Source: Rhodospirillaceae bacterium (lineage in GTDB: Bacteria > Pseudomonadota > Alphaproteobacteria > TMED109 > TMED131). From it: a DNA stretch of 39,170 nt. The notes under the pieces are model-generated. The model was not told where the DNA came from. It was given only the letters and a program-made list of their open reading frames with translations, and searched no databases. Location: assembly GCA_902547175.1 (NCBI GenBank), contig CACCMS010000007.1:1-39170 (forward strand). Direction: 5' to 3'. The translations under genes were made by a program, and so were the position numbers. Of the stretch, positions 31,495 to 39,170 are shown one piece after another (positions within the stretch are counted from its first letter, which is position 1; each line of letters starts with the position of its first letter).

Positions 31495-33220
31495 GCTTGA
31501 TAATAAAATATCTAAAAAAATTTTTAATGATGTTGATGCAATTTATTCATATATTTTGTCATCAGATGAGATAAAAAAACTTTCAAATGATATAGTAATG
31601 CTTTTAAGAGTTGATTATAAAAAAAGAAAAATAGATATTAATCAACAAGATGTGCTATTAATTACTTATGCAGATACAATAAATTCACAAAATAAAAAAC
31701 CCTTAGTTGTTCTCTATGAATTTTTAAAAACTTATATAAAAAACTCAATAAATATAATACATATTTTGCCTTTCTATCCTTCAAGCTCTGACGGTGGCTT
31801 TGCAGTCACTGATTTTTTTAATATTGATAGTAAATATGGTAGTTGGAGCGACTTAAAAAAAATATCTAACGATTACAAAATAATGAGTGATATAGTATTA
31901 AATCACGCTTCTGCTCAGAGTAAATGGTTTCATAATTTTTTAAATAATAAAGGAGAAGGTAAAGACTTTTTTTTACAATATAATAAAGATATTGATATTA
32001 AAAATGTTACAAGAGCTAGATCTCATAAATTAATTCAAAAATATGATACTGTTAATGGTAAAAAGTATTTATGGTGCACATTTAGCAGAGATCAAGTTGA
32101 TTTTGATTTTAAAAACCAAAAGGTACTTATGGTTTTTATAAAGTTAATTTTATTTTTACAAAAAAAGGGTGTAACATTTTTTAGATTTGACGCTGTAGCG
32201 TTCATTTGGAAAAGACTTGAAACTAGTTGTATTAACTTAGATCAAACGCATGCTATTGTTAGACTGTTTAGAACTATTCTTAATTTTACTAATAAAAATT
32301 GTAAAATAGTAACTGAAACTAATTTACCATTTCATGAAAACTTCTCTTACTTCGGTAACTCAGATGAAGCAAATATTATTTATAATTTTTCATTAGCTCC
32401 TTTAATTATTAATACTTTGGTTAAAGGAAATAGTGCTGTATTTAGAAGATGGAGTATGAGTATGCCACCAGCAAAAGATAATAATTGCTACTTAAACTTT
32501 TTAGCCACTCATGATGGAATTGGTCTTAGACCTTTAGAAGGAATTTTAAAAAATAAAGACTTAAGAATATTGTTAAATACACTAAAAAAATTTGGTTCAA
32601 AATTTACATTTAGAAAAACAAAAAATAACAAAAAAGCAATATATGAGGCAAATATAAGCTTGTTTGATTGTTTTTTGGGAACAATAAATGGTAAAGATGA
32701 TTTTGCTTATGATAGGTTTTATAGTGCACATGCGATTATGCTAAGCTTTGAAGGGTTACCAGCTATTTATATTCATTCTTTATTTGGAACAAGAAATAAT
32801 TTTGATTTACTAAAAAAAACTAAACTCAATCGTTCAATTAATAGGAGCTCTTATTGTTATGATCATTTAAAAAAAATATTACAAAATACTGACTCTCATG
32901 GTTATAAAGTTTATAAAAATATTTTAAATTTAATTGATATTAGAAAAAAACAAACTGCCTTTCATCCTAATGCTACCCAATATACTTTAAATTTAGGTAA
33001 TAACTTTTTTGGTATATGGAGACAAAGTATTGATAGAAAACAGAGTATATTTGCTATTTATAATGTTACTAATAAGTATCAAAAATTAAAAATAAATAAA
33101 TTAAATATATTAAATTTAGAAAATTGGACTGACTTAATCTCTTTTAAAAAACTAGAAGCTAAAAAAGTATTTTTTTATTTTGAGCCATATCAGTTTATCT
33201 GGGTAACTAATAAAAGCTAA
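31487..33220 (+). CDS. GH13_18 phosphorylase, probably glucosylglycerate phosphorylase
   Basis: This 577-residue cytoplasmic enzyme belongs to the sucrose phosphorylase subfamily of GH13. Its (beta/alpha)8 active site is intact: nucleophile D235 in FFRFDAVAF, acid/base E277 in IVTETNLPFHEN, and D343 in LATHDGIGLRPLEG. IIHILPFYPSSSDGGFAVTD and MSDIVLNHASAQSKWF are typical of the subfamily. Members split sucrose, glucosylglycerol, sucrose-6-phosphate or glucosylglycerate with phosphate, giving glucose 1-phosphate. The gene overlaps gpgS by 8 bases, so glucosylglycerate phosphorylase (as shown for E. coli YcjM) is the best inference. The operon would then make the solute and recover its carbon when it is no longer needed. 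Confidence 0.88.
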   Translation: MTKLDNKISKKIFNDVDAIYSYILSSDEIKKLSNDIVMLLRVDYKKRKIDINQQDVLLITYADTINSQNKKPLVVLYEFLKTYIKNSINIIHILPFYPSSSDGGFAVTDFFNIDSKYGSWSDLKKISNDYKIMSDIVLNHASAQSKWFHNFLNNKGEGKDFFLQYNKDIDIKNVTRARSHKLIQKYDTVNGKKYLWCTFSRDQVDFDFKNQKVLMVFIKLILFLQKKGVTFFRFDAVAFIWKRLETSCINLDQTHAIVRLFRTILNFTNKNCKIVTETNLPFHENFSYFGNSDEANIIYNFSLAPLIINTLVKGNSAVFRRWSMSMPPAKDNNCYLNFLATHDGIGLRPLEGILKNKDLRILLNTLKKFGSKFTFRKTKNNKKAIYEANISLFDCFLGTINGKDDFAYDRFYSAHAIMLSFEGLPAIYIHSLFGTRNNFDLLKKTKLNRSINRSSYCYDHLKKILQNTDSHGYKVYKNILNLIDIRKKQTAFHPNATQYTLNLGNNFFGIWRQSIDRKQSIFAIYNVTNKYQKLKINKLNILNLENWTDLISFKKLEAKKVFFYFEPYQFIWVTNKS

Positions 33221-33287
33221 TCAAATTTGAAAAGTTAAATTTACAATTAAAGAAGAATTTGCTAAATTCATATAAGGGAGAAGTGTT

Positions 33288-33896
33288 TTGAATAAGGGAA
33301 GGCCTATAAGTCTTAACAGATATAATGTATCTGAGGCATGTTTGAATATTTATTGGAAGCAAGGAATAAATAATATTTCTTATAATGATGTTATAAAAGC
33401 ATCAAAGCTCTCTAAAGGAAGTTATTATAAACTTTTTGATAATGAAGATGACCTTCATTCTGAAACTTTAATTAATTATAGAGATAATGATGTAAATTTA
33501 TTATTTCATGAACTTAGTAATGCCGAAGATTTATTTCAATTTCTGAGTACACTTAAAAATTGGAAGTTTAAAAATGATATGAAGTATTGTTATTTTTTTA
33601 TTACTTACGTTGAAAAATATAGAGTGGGCATAAAGACCAGAAAAATAATTAGCAATATAGAAAGTAAATATAAATTACTACTAAGTAGGATAACTAAAAA
33701 ACATATAGAAAAGCATGATATCAAAAAAAGTAATATAAATATTAAGCAGATCGTAAACTTTATTTTTAATGGATTGATATTAATAAATGTACTTTATCGC
33801 AATAAAGGTTCTCAAGTTAATATTAATTCATATAAAAAATCTTTATATCAATTTATATCTAATTTAAACATTAATAAAAATGATTACATGATTTAA
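33288..33896 (+). CDS. TetR/AcrR family transcriptional regulator
   Basis: This 202-residue regulator has a TetR-type N-terminal HTH (about 12-55: SEACLNIYWKQGINNISYND, then VIKASKLSKGSYYKLFDNED) and an all-helical ligand-binding C-terminal domain with no recognised signature. Translation begins at TTG (33288), supported by AAGGGAG seven bases before it; the start gives the common NKGRP basic lead-in. It lies 67 bases after the glucosylglycerate phosphorylase gene on the same strand and could regulate that operon, though no operator is identified. The next gene is convergent, one base away. Confidence 0.87.
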   Translation: MNKGRPISLNRYNVSEACLNIYWKQGINNISYNDVIKASKLSKGSYYKLFDNEDDLHSETLINYRDNDVNLLFHELSNAEDLFQFLSTLKNWKFKNDMKYCYFFITYVEKYRVGIKTRKIISNIESKYKLLLSRITKKHIEKHDIKKSNINIKQIVNFIFNGLILINVLYRNKGSQVNINSYKKSLYQFISNLNINKNDYMI

Positions 33897-33897
33897 T

Positions 33898-34419
33898 CTA
33901 TTTTTTTTTAATTATATTAACATTAAAGTTTTGTTTTTTATTTTCTAAATTATCATATTCTATCAATTTATTTCTAGCTATATCTACTTTATTAGCAATT
34001 TCAGAATTTAATTTTAGTCTGCTATATAATAACCAAAATTTTAGCCTCAGTTTTGTTGGATATATTAAAGTTTGTCTTCTATTATTAATATCAATTCTGC
34101 GCTCTAACCATCCTTCTTCGATTGAATCATTAATTATTTTTTTTATAGATGTTCTAGAAATGGAAACTGTCTTGTTCAAAACTGTAATTGAGCACTTTAA
34201 AGATTTATAGTAATAAATTATGATATTCCTATGTATTACATATTTCGGGAAGGTAGAGTATATATATTTCATAAAACGATGATGTGCAATCATTAATTGT
34301 TTATCGTCATTGTAAAGTTTTATATCCTTATTAATAAATCCATTGTAGTATTCTATGCTTTCAGATTTTGCTAATTTCTCTGCATAATCTTGTTCCAAAA
34401 AATTTCTATAATCATTCAT
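33898..34419 (-). CDS. MarR-like winged-helix regulator
   Basis: This 173-residue protein has a central helix-turn-helix (about 92-115: TVLNKTVSISRTSIKKIIND) followed by a wing, SIEEGWLERRIDINNRRQTL, which is the typical MarR layout of recognition helix, then a basic beta hairpin and KLRLKFWLLYSRL. The N-terminus (1-60) is longer than usual and acidic. No ligand-binding signature is evident. The stop adjoins the convergent TetR gene. It is divergent from the porin gene 200 bases away and could control it, although that is only positional inference. Confidence 0.75.
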   Translation of the reverse strand: MNDYRNFLEQDYAEKLAKSESIEYYNGFINKDIKLYNDDKQLMIAHHRFMKYIYSTFPKYVIHRNIIIYYYKSLKCSITVLNKTVSISRTSIKKIINDSIEEGWLERRIDINNRRQTLIYPTKLRLKFWLLYSRLKLNSEIANKVDIARNKLIEYDNLENKKQNFNVNIIKKK

Positions 34420-34561
34420 TATTTTATTACATAATAGACTAACTAGTATTTTAAATACAACATAATATACTTGTTGGTCTATTAATATAATAATTTAGTT
34501 TTCACATTTTTATAAAATATTTAAAAAAAATATATATATTGCTAAATAAATGGGACTTTAA

Positions 34562-34589
34562 TTGGCATATACAATGATTATCTTATGTA
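34562..34589 (+). promoter_or_regulatory. Candidate promoter of the porin gene
   Basis: TTGGCA (34562-34567) and TATGTA (34584-34589) are 16 bases apart and lie 31 bases upstream of the porin ATG, which has a strong AAGGAGAG ribosome site. TTGGCA is an unusually good -35 for this AT-rich window. Confidence 0.35.
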
Positions 34590-34620
34590 ATAATTTAAAG
34601 TAACTTAAAAGGAGAGATTA

Positions 34621-35745
34621 ATGAAGAAAACTATAATATTAAGTGTTTTAGCTTTAGTATTTGCTTTTACAAGTGCAGTTAAAGCTGAGATGTCTTTATC
34701 TGGTTATCAAGAGTTCTTTGCGGGATCTGCAAGTCAGAATAAATTTAAAGGAGCAGAAGGCGCACATGGTCTTGATAAATCTGGTATGAAAAATGGTCTG
34801 TATACAAGAGTTACAGCTAACTTTGATGCTACCTTAGATAGTGGTATAGATGTAGGTGGCACTATGAGTTTAACTAACAGAGATTGTCAAGGCAACAAGA
34901 CAGGTAACTGTGATGTAGTTAACTTTAACTTTATGACTTTTTCAGGTGGTTTTGGTAGCGTAAGTATTGGTGAAAGACATGATGCAGGTGCTGTAATGCT
35001 ATCAAGATTGACTGCTTCTAATCCAGTGAACGAACCTGATGGTGGTGTCATAGCTGAGTTTTACACAGGAGACGGTGCTAACGATTTTGGTTCTGCTAAT
35101 GAAACACATTATGCAAATAATTCGATGAAAGCTGTTTTTATGTCAAACGTCTATTCAGGTTTTTCATTTGCTGTAGGTTATACACCTAATACAGCAGAAG
35201 ATGGTTCAGGTATAGCTGGTACTAATCCTGGTGTAGGTGATTTTGGTGAATGGGCATCTCATAGTGATGTGCTACAAGTATTTGGTAAATATGCTATGGA
35301 TATAGATGGCATTGGTCTAGAGTTAGTGTATGGTCAAATCACTGGTAACTCTGGTGACAGTGGTGGTAGTTCTTACAATGACTTAGATGAAGCTGCTTAT
35401 TCTGCTTTAATAACTTATGGTAATTTTGCTGCAGACTATAGAAAGAATGAAGCTAATGATTCTGGTAGAATTAAGAATGGTCAAGACGGAAATGATGAAG
35501 GAACTTCAATTTGCGGTACTTATACTATGGGAAATATCGGTGTAGGAGTTTGTAATGTAGAAACAAGTTTTACTGATACAAGTAATTTGTCAAATTCTTC
35601 AACAACAAGAACTTACAGTGCTGAATATCAATTAGGTGGCGGTGTTGCTCTTGGTGTTGTTTATTTTGATGTTGATCAAACTGCTAACGGTTCAACTAGA
35701 ACAGACGCTGATGGTCTAGTTTCAAGACTTTCTATCGGTTTCTAG
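34621..35745 (+). CDS. Outer-membrane porin (general Gram-negative porin type)
   Basis: This 374-residue protein has a cleavable signal peptide (about 1-22, VKA cut) and a mature chain beginning EMSLSGYQEFFAGSAS, the standard first strand of general porins. Alternating beta strands rich in Gly, Asp, Asn and Ser continue to a C-terminal strand LVSRLSIGF ending in Phe, as required for BAM recognition. DFDATLDSGIDVGGTMSLTN-like and GFGSVSIGERHD segments are typical of alphaproteobacterial porins (Porin_4). Two Cys pairs (NRDCQGNKTGNCD and SICGTY...GVC) are unusual for a porin and may form disulfides in loops. Its coding sequence is less AT-rich than its neighbours and has a strong ribosome site, as for a highly expressed gene. 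Confidence 0.92.
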   Translation: MKKTIILSVLALVFAFTSAVKAEMSLSGYQEFFAGSASQNKFKGAEGAHGLDKSGMKNGLYTRVTANFDATLDSGIDVGGTMSLTNRDCQGNKTGNCDVVNFNFMTFSGGFGSVSIGERHDAGAVMLSRLTASNPVNEPDGGVIAEFYTGDGANDFGSANETHYANNSMKAVFMSNVYSGFSFAVGYTPNTAEDGSGIAGTNPGVGDFGEWASHSDVLQVFGKYAMDIDGIGLELVYGQITGNSGDSGGSSYNDLDEAAYSALITYGNFAADYRKNEANDSGRIKNGQDGNDEGTSICGTYTMGNIGVGVCNVETSFTDTSNLSNSSTTRTYSAEYQLGGGVALGVVYFDVDQTANGSTRTDADGLVSRLSIGF

Positions 35746-35774
35746 AAATTTTTTTAACTCCCGTTAAAAAAATA

Positions 35775-35800
35775 GGTGTCAGAGAGTATTCTCTGGCACC
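35775..35800. terminator. Hairpin after porin gene, probable bidirectional terminator
   Basis: GGTGTCAGAGA (35775-35785) pairs with TCTCTGGCACC (35790-35800), with one G-T wobble and a GTAT loop, 30 bases after the porin stop. An A-run (35765-35772) precedes the stem and TTAAATT follows it, so U-rich tails exist on both strands, better on the minus strand. Termination of the porin transcript is the likely role. Confidence 0.7.
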
Positions 35801-35908
35801 TTAAATTAAAACAAAAAATATAATCTTACTTTTTTCTAAAATAATAATTTTTACTTCTCATTTTTGAGCTTTGTTATAATATTAAGTAATTAATGCAATG
35901 TATCTTAA

Positions 35909-36157
35909 ATGTTTAATATTAAAAAAAGAGAAAAAAAACCCTATCAGTTTCTTGCCTGGTTTTCTACTTTATCTATTTTATTTGGTGCTTTGATTGCAAG
36001 TTTAGCACCAGAATTATATTTACATCATTTTTTTTTCATGTTTGGTAATGGTTTATTAGCTATTACTGCTTTTTTATGGAAAGAGAATTCTTTATTGGTA
36101 CTTAATAGTGGATTATTTGTGATATATGTGTTTGGTACATTTTATGAGTACACTTAG
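35909..36157 (+). CDS. Small hypothetical membrane protein
   Basis: This 82-residue protein starts with a basic head (FNIKKREKKPYQ) and then has three hydrophobic segments (about 13-32, 38-56 and 60-78), ending TFYEYT. I do not recognise a family. The basic N-terminus suggests it is cytoplasmic, so the C-terminus would face the periplasm. It overlaps the following serine hydrolase start (14 bases if that starts at 36144), suggesting coupled expression. No Shine-Dalgarno is evident. Confidence 0.65.
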   Translation: MFNIKKREKKPYQFLAWFSTLSILFGALIASLAPELYLHHFFFMFGNGLLAITAFLWKENSLLVLNSGLFVIYVFGTFYEYT

Positions 36158-37415
36158 TTTTTTTTTGAAAAAAATATTATTAATTTTTTTATTTTTATTA
36201 AACAATTTTTTGATTGCTAATGAAATTGAAAGTATTTCATTTCAAGAAGCCGGTCTCTCAGAAGAACGACTTAATAAAATAGATGAAATTTTTATTAAAG
36301 CTATTCAGAATAATGAAATACCTGGCGCTGTTATAGCAATATCAAGGTACGGAAAGATTGTTTATAAAAGGGCATTTGGTATGCAAGATCCACAAAAGCA
36401 AATTCCAATGACTAAAGATTCAATCTTTAGAATTTACTCTATGACCAAACCAATTATAAGCACTGCAGCTATGATGCTTAATGAAGATGGTTTAATTTAT
36501 TTAAACGAAAATTTAGATACATATATACCTGAGTTTGAAAATATGACTGTTTCTACTGAATACATAGATAAAAAAGGACAAAAGCAAGAAAGATTAGAAG
36601 ATGCTTATAATAAAATTAAAATACATAATCTTTTAAAACATACCTCAGGATTAACATATGGAACTTTTGGAACCTCTTTTGCTAAAAGAAGAATTAAATC
36701 CTCTGCAATAAGTAATTTAAATTTAGAGGATTTTACTTTGGAGCAATATGTGAAAGAAATGGCTAAATTTCCATTAGCATACCAGCCAAACACAGTATGG
36801 GAATATGGTAGATCAATTGAGATTTTAGGTAGAGTTATTGAAATAGTTTCTAATAAAACATTAGATGTTTTTTTAAAAGATAGAATCTTTAAGCCACTTG
36901 ATATGAAAGACACAGCATTTTATGTAGATGAATCTAAATGGCATAGAATCGCTGAGCCTTTTAAAGAAAAACAGCCTCAATTGATAAAAATAAGAAACAA
37001 GCCTAATTTTTTAACTGGTGGTCATGGTCTTGTATCTACTATAGATGATTATATGAAATTTTGCCTGATGTTTCTTAAAAAAGGAATAGTTAATGATAAC
37101 AATATCTTATCAAGAAAAACTATTGAACATATGACTTCAAACCATTTGGGATATAATATTAACAGAGATACACCACTATATTTGCCTGGCCCGGGTTATG
37201 GATTTGGTTTAGGGTTTGCTGTGCGTGAAAGTGAGGGATTATCATCATGGCCAGGATCTATAGGCGAATACTTCTGGGCTGGTTATGCTGGAACATATTT
37301 CTGGATAGACCCTAAAGAAGAATTAATAGTAATCTCTATGACCCAATCAGTAACTAATAGAATGAAATTTAGACTCTTACTTAGAAACTTGGTTTATCAG
37401 GCAATAATTAACTGA
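36144..37415 (+). CDS. Secreted serine hydrolase, class C beta-lactamase/esterase fold (second paralogue)
   Basis: This 423-residue protein is a close paralogue of the one at 9849-11114; long stretches such as NNEIPGA, AISRYGK, AFGMQD and SIFRIYSMTKP are identical. I choose the ATG at 36144, which gives a compact signal peptide (1-25); an ATG 18 bases earlier is possible. The SxxK motif is S99-M-T-K102. The Tyr motif reads WEYGRSIE, again Y-G-R, and GGHGLVST and GYAGTYFWIDP are conserved. A periplasmic esterase, amidase or peptidase is more likely than a beta-lactamase. Here it is linked to a small membrane protein and YjbQ instead of tRNA-Glu, so the two copies have different contexts. Confidence 0.9.
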   Translation: MSTLSFFLKKILLIFLFLLNNFLIANEIESISFQEAGLSEERLNKIDEIFIKAIQNNEIPGAVIAISRYGKIVYKRAFGMQDPQKQIPMTKDSIFRIYSMTKPIISTAAMMLNEDGLIYLNENLDTYIPEFENMTVSTEYIDKKGQKQERLEDAYNKIKIHNLLKHTSGLTYGTFGTSFAKRRIKSSAISNLNLEDFTLEQYVKEMAKFPLAYQPNTVWEYGRSIEILGRVIEIVSNKTLDVFLKDRIFKPLDMKDTAFYVDESKWHRIAEPFKEKQPQLIKIRNKPNFLTGGHGLVSTIDDYMKFCLMFLKKGIVNDNNILSRKTIEHMTSNHLGYNINRDTPLYLPGPGYGFGLGFAVRESEGLSSWPGSIGEYFWAGYAGTYFWIDPKEELIVISMTQSVTNRMKFRLLLRNLVYQAIIN

Positions 37416-37423
37416 TTACTGGA

Positions 37424-37840
37424 ATGCTACAAAAATATGAAAAAATAAATATTAGAACTAATGGTATCAATCTTTATGAAATTACTAATAATATTATAGA
37501 CTGGATTAATAAAATTAACTTAACTAGCGGTTTATTAAATATAAGTATTCAGCACACTAGTGCATCTTTATTAGTGCAAGAAAATGCTGATCCTACTGTA
37601 TTAGAGGATTTGAAAAATTATTTTTTAAAATTAGTACCGTTTAACGATAATTATTTACACGCAACTGAAGGATATGACGACATGCCAGCACATATAAAGA
37701 CATCCTTAACAAATACTAATGTTACTTTAAGTGTAGTAGATAGAAAATTAAAGCTTGGTACATGGCAAGGTATATTTTTATTTGAGCATAGAACTTCTTC
37801 TAAAGATAGATTTATAAATTTACATTTTATAGGCGATTAA
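37424..37840 (+). CDS. YjbQ family protein (UPF0047; secondary thiamine-phosphate synthase-like)
   Basis: This 138-residue cytoplasmic protein carries the YjbQ/UPF0047 signatures SIQHTSASLLVQENADPTVL, DDMPAHIKTSLTN and KLKLGTWQGIFLFEHRTSSK. The family is trimeric with conserved His residues at the trimer interface. E. coli YjbQ has weak thiamine-phosphate synthase activity, so the physiological role is still uncertain. It begins 8 bases after the serine hydrolase stop, so it is probably in the same transcript. Confidence 0.93.
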   Translation: MLQKYEKINIRTNGINLYEITNNIIDWINKINLTSGLLNISIQHTSASLLVQENADPTVLEDLKNYFLKLVPFNDNYLHATEGYDDMPAHIKTSLTNTNVTLSVVDRKLKLGTWQGIFLFEHRTSSKDRFINLHFIGD

Positions 37841-37887
37841 ATTAATTTATAGTAGCTATAAATAATTTAATCTAGTTAAATAGGAAT

Positions 37888-39170
37888 ATGAATTTCGAAG
37901 AATATATAAAAAATGAAACAAAAAGTTTAAATCTTAAACCCTTATCAGAGGATACTAGAAATTTTATTCCTGAAATTAGTGGTAACTTTATTAAGGATAA
38001 AAAACTTTTTTCAAATTTCTGGAATAAAGTAAAATTAGAAAAAATTAGTTTAAAAAAAGAAAAAAAAATTACTAAAATAAATATTAAAGAAATAAATACA
38101 TTTTGTAATATAACTAAAAAAATTTTTCTAAATAGATATTCACCATTGATTTACCGAGAAATTACTAATGATTTTAAAACATTTATAAGAGTAGAAGAGT
38201 TGTGTTTAAAAGCGAATACTGTAGTGGACAACCTATTACCTTCATTTGAAGACTTGGAAAAGGAAAATAAATTATTTCTTAAAGATAAAGAAGGATTAGA
38301 AATACAGCAAGGAATATTTCTTTCTGCTTTATTAAAAAATGAGAAAGAGGGTCTTCATCTATGCAAAAGCATGTTATTACCAATTACAATGGCTAAAGAT
38401 AAAATAGAAGAATTTGAAAAAAAAGGAAAAGTCTACTTTGATGGTGCAAGTGTTGAAAGTTTTGAAGATTATAATTTAGTAACCTTGAAAAACTCTGAGT
38501 ATTTAAATGCTGAAGACAATAGAACTCTATTGCCGCTTGAAGCAGCTATTGATATAGCTATTTACAGTAAAAAAAATAATATTTGTGTACTTAGAGGTGA
38601 TAAGGTATCACATCCTAAATATAAAAATAAAAATATATTTGGTGCTGGTATAAATCTTACTCATTTATATGAAGGGAAAATACCTTTTTTATGGTATATC
38701 ACTAGAGATATGGGTGCAGTTAATAAAGTGTTAAGAGGTCATTCTGATGTAAATTTTGGTTTAGAAGATCCCTTGTTTCCTCATAAAAATAAAATATGGT
38801 TTGCTGGTTTAGAAACATTTGCAATAGGAGGAGGTTGTCAATATTTACTTGTCATGGATCATATTATTGCGGATACTAACAGCTATATGACATTACCAGC
38901 AAGGAAAGAAGGTATAATACCTGGGGCAGCTAATTTGAGGTTATGGAGATTTATCGGAAATAGAGCTGCCAGACAAGCAATTCAACATGGTTTGAAAATA
39001 CAAAGTAATTCTGCAAATGGAAAAAATATATGTGATGAATTAATTGATATAAAAGACATGGATAAGGTAATAGATCAAAAAGTAAAAGAGTTTAAAAACT
39101 CTGGAGTAGTCGGGGCAGCATTTAATAAAAGGGCTCTTACACTAGGAGAGGAAAATATTAACCAATTTAG
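37888..39170 (+). CDS. DpgC-like crotonase-fold dioxygenase (3' end outside window)
   Basis: The frame opens at ATG 37888 (AGGA six bases upstream) and remains open to the window end, giving over 425 residues. The C-terminal half has a crotonase core: YLNAEDNRTLLPLEAAIDIA, FGAGINLTHLYEGKIPF, WFAGLETFAIGGGCQYLLVM and ARKEGIIPGAANLRLWRFIG. These match DpgC, the cofactor-free dioxygenase that converts 3,5-dihydroxyphenylacetyl-CoA to 3,5-dihydroxyphenylglyoxylate in vancomycin-type antibiotic synthesis. The roughly 200-residue helical N-terminal region is also as in DpgC and absent from ordinary enoyl-CoA hydratases. No other glycopeptide genes are in view, so the substrate is probably another aryl- or acyl-CoA. 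Confidence 0.85.
   Translation, partial: MNFEEYIKNETKSLNLKPLSEDTRNFIPEISGNFIKDKKLFSNFWNKVKLEKISLKKEKKITKINIKEINTFCNITKKIFLNRYSPLIYREITNDFKTFIRVEELCLKANTVVDNLLPSFEDLEKENKLFLKDKEGLEIQQGIFLSALLKNEKEGLHLCKSMLLPITMAKDKIEEFEKKGKVYFDGASVESFEDYNLVTLKNSEYLNAEDNRTLLPLEAAIDIAIYSKKNNICVLRGDKVSHPKYKNKNIFGAGINLTHLYEGKIPFLWYITRDMGAVNKVLRGHSDVNFGLEDPLFPHKNKIWFAGLETFAIGGGCQYLLVMDHIIADTNSYMTLPARKEGIIPGAANLRLWRFIGNRAARQAIQHGLKIQSNSANGKNICDELIDIKDMDKVIDQKVKEFKNSGVVGAAFNKRALTLGEENINQF

Noticed and set aside
1..39170. CRISPR array, prophage, insertion sequence or replication origin
   Set aside because: No regularly spaced repeats, transposase, integrase, phage structural genes or DnaA-box clusters were seen anywhere in the window.

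Overview
The window is a strongly AT-rich, gene-dense piece of a bacterial chromosome with short intergenic gaps. The best taxonomic clue is a gene for the alphaproteobacterial F1-ATPase inhibitor (zeta subunit, DUF1476) at 18203-18514. Low GC, streamlined spacing, an abundant-type porin, a photolyase and compatible-solute genes fit a marine, oligotrophic-type alphaproteobacterium. That placement is inference; no rRNA or other strong marker is present.

Layout. 1-1623: two tandem acyl-CoA dehydrogenase genes (the first cut by the window edge) and a small membrane protein. 1654-2202: a thioredoxin-fold protein. 2260-6906: a four-gene ABC exporter operon of the GldA/GldF/GldG/DUF4340 type. 6903-9612: apt, an ErfK/YbiS-type L,D-transpeptidase, a Lpp/OprI-like alanine-zipper lipoprotein ending in lysine, and pdxA. 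9667-11230: an intact tRNA-Glu, a secreted serine hydrolase gene, and a decayed partial copy of the same tRNA-Glu. 11406-13039: a 19-bp palindrome in front of a DsrE-like gene and a CobW/COG0523 GTPase gene. 13051-13876: a GlcG-type heme-binding protein behind a Fur/RirA-like palindrome. 14111-15962: a convergent pair (small secreted protein plus periplasmic AhpD-like protein) that occurs twice in tandem. 16132-18514: photolyase, GYD-domain protein and ATPase zeta subunit. 18861-23151: circularly permuted ATP-grasp, alpha-E and transglutaminase genes, then phosphofructokinase. 23327-26216: an atypical SDR, a decayed adenylate cyclase N-terminus, and an intact class III adenylate cyclase with TPRs. 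26353-28394: a small membrane protein, a remarkable asparagine-heptad coiled-coil protein, and a methyltransferase. 28426-33220: a glucosylglycerate operon (synthase, phosphatase and phosphorylase) led by a GSDH-type beta-propeller. 33288-34419: TetR-type and MarR-like regulators. 34621-35800: porin with a hairpin. 35909-39170: a membrane protein, a second serine hydrolase paralogue, YjbQ, and a DpgC-like crotonase-fold oxygenase cut by the window end.

How genes work together. The L,D-transpeptidase and the lipoprotein look like an enzyme and its substrate for tethering the outer membrane to peptidoglycan. GpgS, GpgP and the GH13 phosphorylase form a make-and-recycle module for glucosylglycerate. 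Two different Fur-family-like operators suggest that the CobW/DsrE pair and the heme-binding protein are metal regulated.

The least explained item is the 238-residue protein at 26736-27452. It is almost entirely built of I-x-x-N-x-x-x heptads (Asn at core d, aliphatic residues at a) and has no signal peptide or membrane anchor.
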